DNA from: DATKFM01 sp046154965
GTDB lineage: Bacteria > Pseudomonadota > Alphaproteobacteria > Dongiales > Dongiaceae
Direction of reading: 5' to 3'
Assembly: GCA_046154965.1 (NCBI GenBank)
Contig: JBJXDY010000013.1
Coordinates: 1-64,000 of the forward strand
Length of the DNA stretch: 64,000 nucleotides
Of the stretch, positions 61,186-64,000 are shown in pieces (the stretch's first letter is position 1; each line of letters starts with the position of its first letter). A program made the translations under genes and the position numbers. The notes under the pieces are model-generated. The model saw nothing but the letters and a program-made list of their open reading frames with translations, made no database searches and was not told the DNA's origin.

Positions 61186-61542
61186 ATGGTGAACATCCGT
61201 GCGCTCAGAGGCCGGCGGAGACTGCTGGCAAAGGCGGTGATGGCGATGGCGGCGATCTGCCTGGCCGGCGCATTCGCGGCTGCCCCGGCCGAGGCTGGCC
61301 AGAACAAATGGTACTGGGGCAACGGTCATGGCCATGGGCACGGCCATAAGTGGCATCACAAGAAAAGATACTACCAGGACTACCCCTATGAGTACGGCTA
61401 CTACTATTACCCGCAGCCCTATGTGCAGTACGCGCCCCCGCCCCCGGTCTACTATCAGCCGGCGCCTATCTATGTGCAGCCGGCGCCTATCTACTACCCG
61501 CCGCCGTTGTTCAGCGTGACCGTTCCGATTCGCATCGATTAA
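61186..61542 (+). CDS. Secreted His/Tyr/Pro-rich small protein
   Basis: A 118-residue protein. Signal peptide about 1-37 (basic, then AKAVMAMAAICLAGAFAAAP, cleavage near AEA-G). The mature part has a His-Gly run (NGHGHGHGHKWHHKK), a Tyr-rich segment and two repeats of a Pro/Tyr/Gln unit (YYQPAPIYVQPAPIYYPPP). Composition suits metal binding or an envelope structural role; I recognise no family. GGAG lies nine bases before ATG 61186. Confidence 0.7.
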   Translation: MVNIRALRGRRRLLAKAVMAMAAICLAGAFAAAPAEAGQNKWYWGNGHGHGHGHKWHHKKRYYQDYPYEYGYYYYPQPYVQYAPPPPVYYQPAPIYVQPAPIYYPPPLFSVTVPIRID

Positions 61543-61587
61543 GCACAGGCGCGATCTTCATGGCGACCCCGCCCTCTGCTGAATAGG

Positions 61588-61611
61588 GCCTCCGGTTGAT
61601 CAGCCGGGGGC
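61588..61611 (+). terminator. Hairpin between convergent genes
   Basis: GCCTCCGG (61588-61595) pairs with CCGGGGGC (61604-61611, one G-U) around an eight-base loop. It follows the stop at 61542 and precedes the convergent peptidase stop at 61642. Confidence 0.45.
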
Positions 61612-61641
61612 TCTGACCGCTCGCCGAAAGCAGCTGCCGGC

Positions 61642-62928
61642 CTATTGCACGAACGGCATCGAGGCGGCGCGGTTGAAGCTGTCCCACATATCGCGGAAGC
61701 CGGCATGGGCGAAGCTGACATTGCGGCGTTCCAGGCCGGCGATCCAGCGGTCCGTCGCCTCGCCGGCCTTGCGCCAGCATTCGGCGGCGAACTCGCTCTT
61801 TTGCCGCGCCGGCGCGCCGATCAGCTTGCGGCCCTCGACGAACCAGCCGGTCTCCAGCGCCTCGAAGCTCCGGCGGATCTCCCGGCCCAGGCTGTGGAAA
61901 TCGCCCATGGCGCGGCGATGCAGGTTTTCATGCTTCCACCAGAGCGCGCCCTCGGTATAGGTCTCCTGCGGCAGCGGCCCCATGTCCGGCGCGGGAATGC
62001 CGAAATACATCGGCTTGAAGATGGAGACGCAGGTGCCGGAAGTGGCCGTAACCCAGGCCATGGCTCCCTCGGGCGTCGCCTCGCTGATCATGGCGCCGCA
62101 GGCCTGCCAGAAGCGAGTGGGGAACGGGCCGCCATGCATGCAGATGTTGGTGCAGATCTCGCCTTCTGCCGGATTGTAGCCGTCATGATGCTGCCGCAGC
62201 AGGTCGGCCATGGTGCGGAGATCGATCTTGCCCTCGCGGGACTTCAGGAAGTCGTAGCCGACTTTCTGCCGTTCGCGGGAGCCGACGCCCGGCACCTTGC
62301 TCATGTCTTCGTAGGTCGCCTGGAAATCCACTTTGCCGTCGCCGTTGGCGAGCGAGCAACGCTGCCAGTCCTTGCCGATCGTCATGGCGTTCGAGATGGC
62401 GCCGACGCCCTCTACCTTGCGCACGGCCCAGTGCCGGCCCGCGGTCTCGATCACGTAAGCCGAGGTCGCGTCCGACACCATGTAGCTGGAGTCGAAGTGC
62501 GAGTTGCCGCGCAACTCGCAATTGCCGCCCTGGCCGAAACGCTCGAGCACATCGGTGAAGACGGCGATTGCCTCCTCGCAATTGCGCGCCCGCTCCAGCA
62601 TTAGCCGCAGCAGGTCGCCGGTGATGAGCCCGTCGCCCTTGTCGTCGATGGTGCTGAAGATCGCCTCGTTGCCGACGGCGACGCCATGCTCGTTGACCCC
62701 GATCTCTCCGCCCCAGGTCCAGTAGGACTTGTCGATGATGATCTCGTGGGTCTCTCGCGCCTGCGGGATGACGATGTGGCTGGCCCGCATCACCGCACCC
62801 TCGGGATAGCGGCGGCGCGGCAGCTGCAGCACCGCCTGCGCCTCATTGATCTCGCAATCGGCGTTCTTGGCGGCGAGCGTGGTGCCGTTGGCGGTGGCGC
62901 TGGGCAATGCTGCGTAGCTGTCGCACAT
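61642..62928 (-). CDS. C69-family dipeptidase (Ntn hydrolase)
   Basis: A 428-residue peptidase. The start at 62928 gives MCDSYAAL, so removal of Met exposes Cys2 as the N-terminal nucleophile, the hallmark of the C69 (PepD-like) family; the 24-codon upstream extension would hide it and is rejected. AAGGAG lies ten bases before. GGEIGVNEHGVAVGNEAIF and the final third match the secernin-type subgroup. It is the gene after the oligopeptide ABC ATPase, consistent with cleavage of imported peptides. Confidence 0.92.
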   Translation of the reverse strand: MCDSYAALPSATANGTTLAAKNADCEINEAQAVLQLPRRRYPEGAVMRASHIVIPQARETHEIIIDKSYWTWGGEIGVNEHGVAVGNEAIFSTIDDKGDGLITGDLLRLMLERARNCEEAIAVFTDVLERFGQGGNCELRGNSHFDSSYMVSDATSAYVIETAGRHWAVRKVEGVGAISNAMTIGKDWQRCSLANGDGKVDFQATYEDMSKVPGVGSRERQKVGYDFLKSREGKIDLRTMADLLRQHHDGYNPAEGEICTNICMHGGPFPTRFWQACGAMISEATPEGAMAWVTATSGTCVSIFKPMYFGIPAPDMGPLPQETYTEGALWWKHENLHRRAMGDFHSLGREIRRSFEALETGWFVEGRKLIGAPARQKSEFAAECWRKAGEATDRWIAGLERRNVSFAHAGFRDMWDSFNRAASMPFVQ

Positions 62929-62962
62929 GATCTCTATTCTCCTTGAGGTCGTCGGTCCTATT

Positions 62963-63958
62963 TCAGCCTGGAAAATGGCAGGCGGCAAGATGGCCGCCAA
63001 CGTTCTCGCTCACGGGCGGCTCGATGCGGCGGCAGATATCCTGGGCCTTCGGGCAGCGGGGGTGGAAACGGCAGCCGCTGGGGATGTTGAGCGGGCTGGG
63101 AATGTCGCCCTTCAGCACGGCGGCCCGATGGCGCCGCTGCGGCACCAGCCGCGGCACGGCCTTGAGGAGGCTCTCCGTATAGGGGTGCCGAGGCGACTCG
63201 AAGATCGCCCGGGTCTCGCCGATCTCAACGATGCGGCCGAGATACATGACCGCGACCCGGTCGCACATATGGCGAACGACAGACAGTTCATGGGCGACCA
63301 GCAGCATGCCGACGCCGGCATGTTCCTTCATGTCCTTCAGCAGGTTCAGGATCTGGGCCTGGATCGAGACATCCAGCGCCGCCACCGGCTCGTCCAGCAC
63401 GATGAAGGCCGGCTTCACCGCCAGCGCCCGGGCCAGCCCGACCCGCTGCCGCTGGCCGCCGCTGAGGCTGCGGGGTAGCCGCTGCGCCGTGCTCTGAGGC
63501 AGACCGACTTCCCGCAGCAGCCGGGCGATCTCCGCGGCGATGTCGCGTTCGGCGCAGATGCGGTGGAAGCGCAGCACTTCGCCCAGGGCGGCCGCCACGG
63601 ATTTGCGCGGGTTAAGCGAGGAGTAGGGATCCTGAAACACCATTTGGATGCGGCGGCAGAGGCCGCCCTCGCCGAGGCGCGGATATCCCGATAGCGCCTG
63701 GCCTTTGAGCCGGATCTGACCGCTGGTTGGTTCGTAGATCCGCACCAGCGTGCGGGCCAGGGTGGTCTTGCCGCTGCCGCTCTCGCCCACCAGGCCGAGG
63801 GTCTCGCGCTCGCCGATGGCGAGATCGACGCCGTCGACGGCGCGCACGGTTTGCCGCGGCGCGCGGCGCAGGGCGTCCACCACGCTGCGGCGCACCGGAA
63901 AATGCACGCTGACATTCTCCAACTGGATCAACCCGCCATTGCCGTTGCTGCCGATCAT
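62963..63958 (-). CDS. Oligopeptide/dipeptide ABC transporter ATP-binding protein (DppF/OppF-like)
   Basis: A 331-residue ATPase: Walker A GESGSGKTT (about residues 55-63), MVFQDPYSSLNPRKSV, signature SLSGGQRQRVGLARAL, Walker B FIVLDEPVAALD, and the C-terminal oligopeptide-transporter extension with CRFHPRCPKAQDIC, whose Cys residues can bind an Fe-S cluster in this group. It overlaps the preceding ATPase gene by four bases and is 34 bp from the dipeptidase gene. Confidence 0.93.
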   Translation of the reverse strand: MIGSNGNGGLIQLENVSVHFPVRRSVVDALRRAPRQTVRAVDGVDLAIGERETLGLVGESGSGKTTLARTLVRIYEPTSGQIRLKGQALSGYPRLGEGGLCRRIQMVFQDPYSSLNPRKSVAAALGEVLRFHRICAERDIAAEIARLLREVGLPQSTAQRLPRSLSGGQRQRVGLARALAVKPAFIVLDEPVAALDVSIQAQILNLLKDMKEHAGVGMLLVAHELSVVRHMCDRVAVMYLGRIVEIGETRAIFESPRHPYTESLLKAVPRLVPQRRHRAAVLKGDIPSPLNIPSGCRFHPRCPKAQDICRRIEPPVSENVGGHLAACHFPG

Positions 63959-64000
63959 GCGGCCGCTCCCGCGATGCGCTCTGGATGCAGGCAGGCGCTC
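63955..64000 (-). CDS. C-terminal end of the partner oligopeptide ABC ATPase (DppD/OppD-like)
   Basis: The last 14 codons before a TGA that overlaps the start of the next gene (ATGA) read SACLHPERIAGAAA, a normal C-terminus for the DppD-type subunit. The rest of the gene lies beyond the window edge. Confidence 0.6.
   Translation of the reverse strand, partial: SACLHPERIAGAAA

Overview
The window is a GC-rich (about 65%), densely coding chromosomal stretch from an alphaproteobacterium, most likely a Rhodospirillales-type organism. The signs are an IalB-family gene next to rlmN, a DUF1127 protein, CarD, a 7Fe ferredoxin beside CarD, a Suv3-like helicase next to an S4-domain protein, a GcvA-type LysR regulator and a Gram-negative porin. 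I saw no IS element, prophage, CRISPR array or rRNA. One tRNA gene, Arg(CCT), is present.

Layout. 1-4.8 kb: PhyH-type dioxygenase (5' end outside the window), animal-type haem peroxidase, PLP aminotransferase coupled to a tyrosine-phosphatase-like protein. 4.9-13.5 kb: EamA transporter, second aminotransferase, LysR regulator, DUF1127 protein, two methyltransferases, quinone oxidoreductase, class 3 (ReAV-type) asparaginase, SpoU-type RNA methylase. 13.6-15.3 kb: ialB-like gene and rlmN. 15.5-28.1 kb: AraC regulator, a minus-strand bacterial microcompartment (BMC) operon and a divergent polyamine-type ABC importer. 28.1-29.8 kb: RlmM-like methyltransferase and HAD phosphatase. 29.9-43.0 kb: three RTX-type calcium-binding proteins (1522, about 661 and 449 aa), interspersed with hydrolases, a porin and a membrane-anchored LuxR-type regulator. 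43.1-54.8 kb: tRNA, proline iminopeptidase, secreted nuclease, M48 protease, cyclase, degenerate phosphatase, carD, fdxA, S4 protein, Suv3-like helicase, membrane protein. 55-64 kb: htpG, a MauG-like peroxidase/cupredoxin/chemoreceptor cluster, DUF1223 protein, His/Tyr/Pro-rich secreted protein, C69 dipeptidase and the end of an oligopeptide ABC transporter.

The most exciting system is the BMC locus. Reading along the minus strand from 23.74 kb it encodes an APH-type kinase, SDR dehydrogenase, class III PLP enzyme, CoA-acylating-type aldehyde dehydrogenase with a C-terminal encapsulation-like helix, tandem-BMC shell protein, a 178-aa protein of unknown function with an encapsulation-like N-terminal helix, a BMC-P vertex protein, a BMC-H hexamer and a second tandem-BMC protein. 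This matches, in composition and as far as I remember in shell-gene order, the RMM (Rhodococcus/Mycobacterium) microcompartment proposed to break down 1-amino-2-propanol/aminoacetone. Here it sits back to back with a complete PotDABC-like importer and next to an AraC regulator. The inferred pathway is amine uptake, phosphorylation, PLP-dependent loss of phosphate and ammonia to give an aldehyde inside the shell, and oxidation to acyl-CoA.

A second theme is the cell surface: three RTX/VCBS-type proteins without a type I secretion system in the window. A third is a probable periplasmic redox unit (di-haem peroxidase plus cupredoxin) followed by a methyl-accepting chemotaxis protein.
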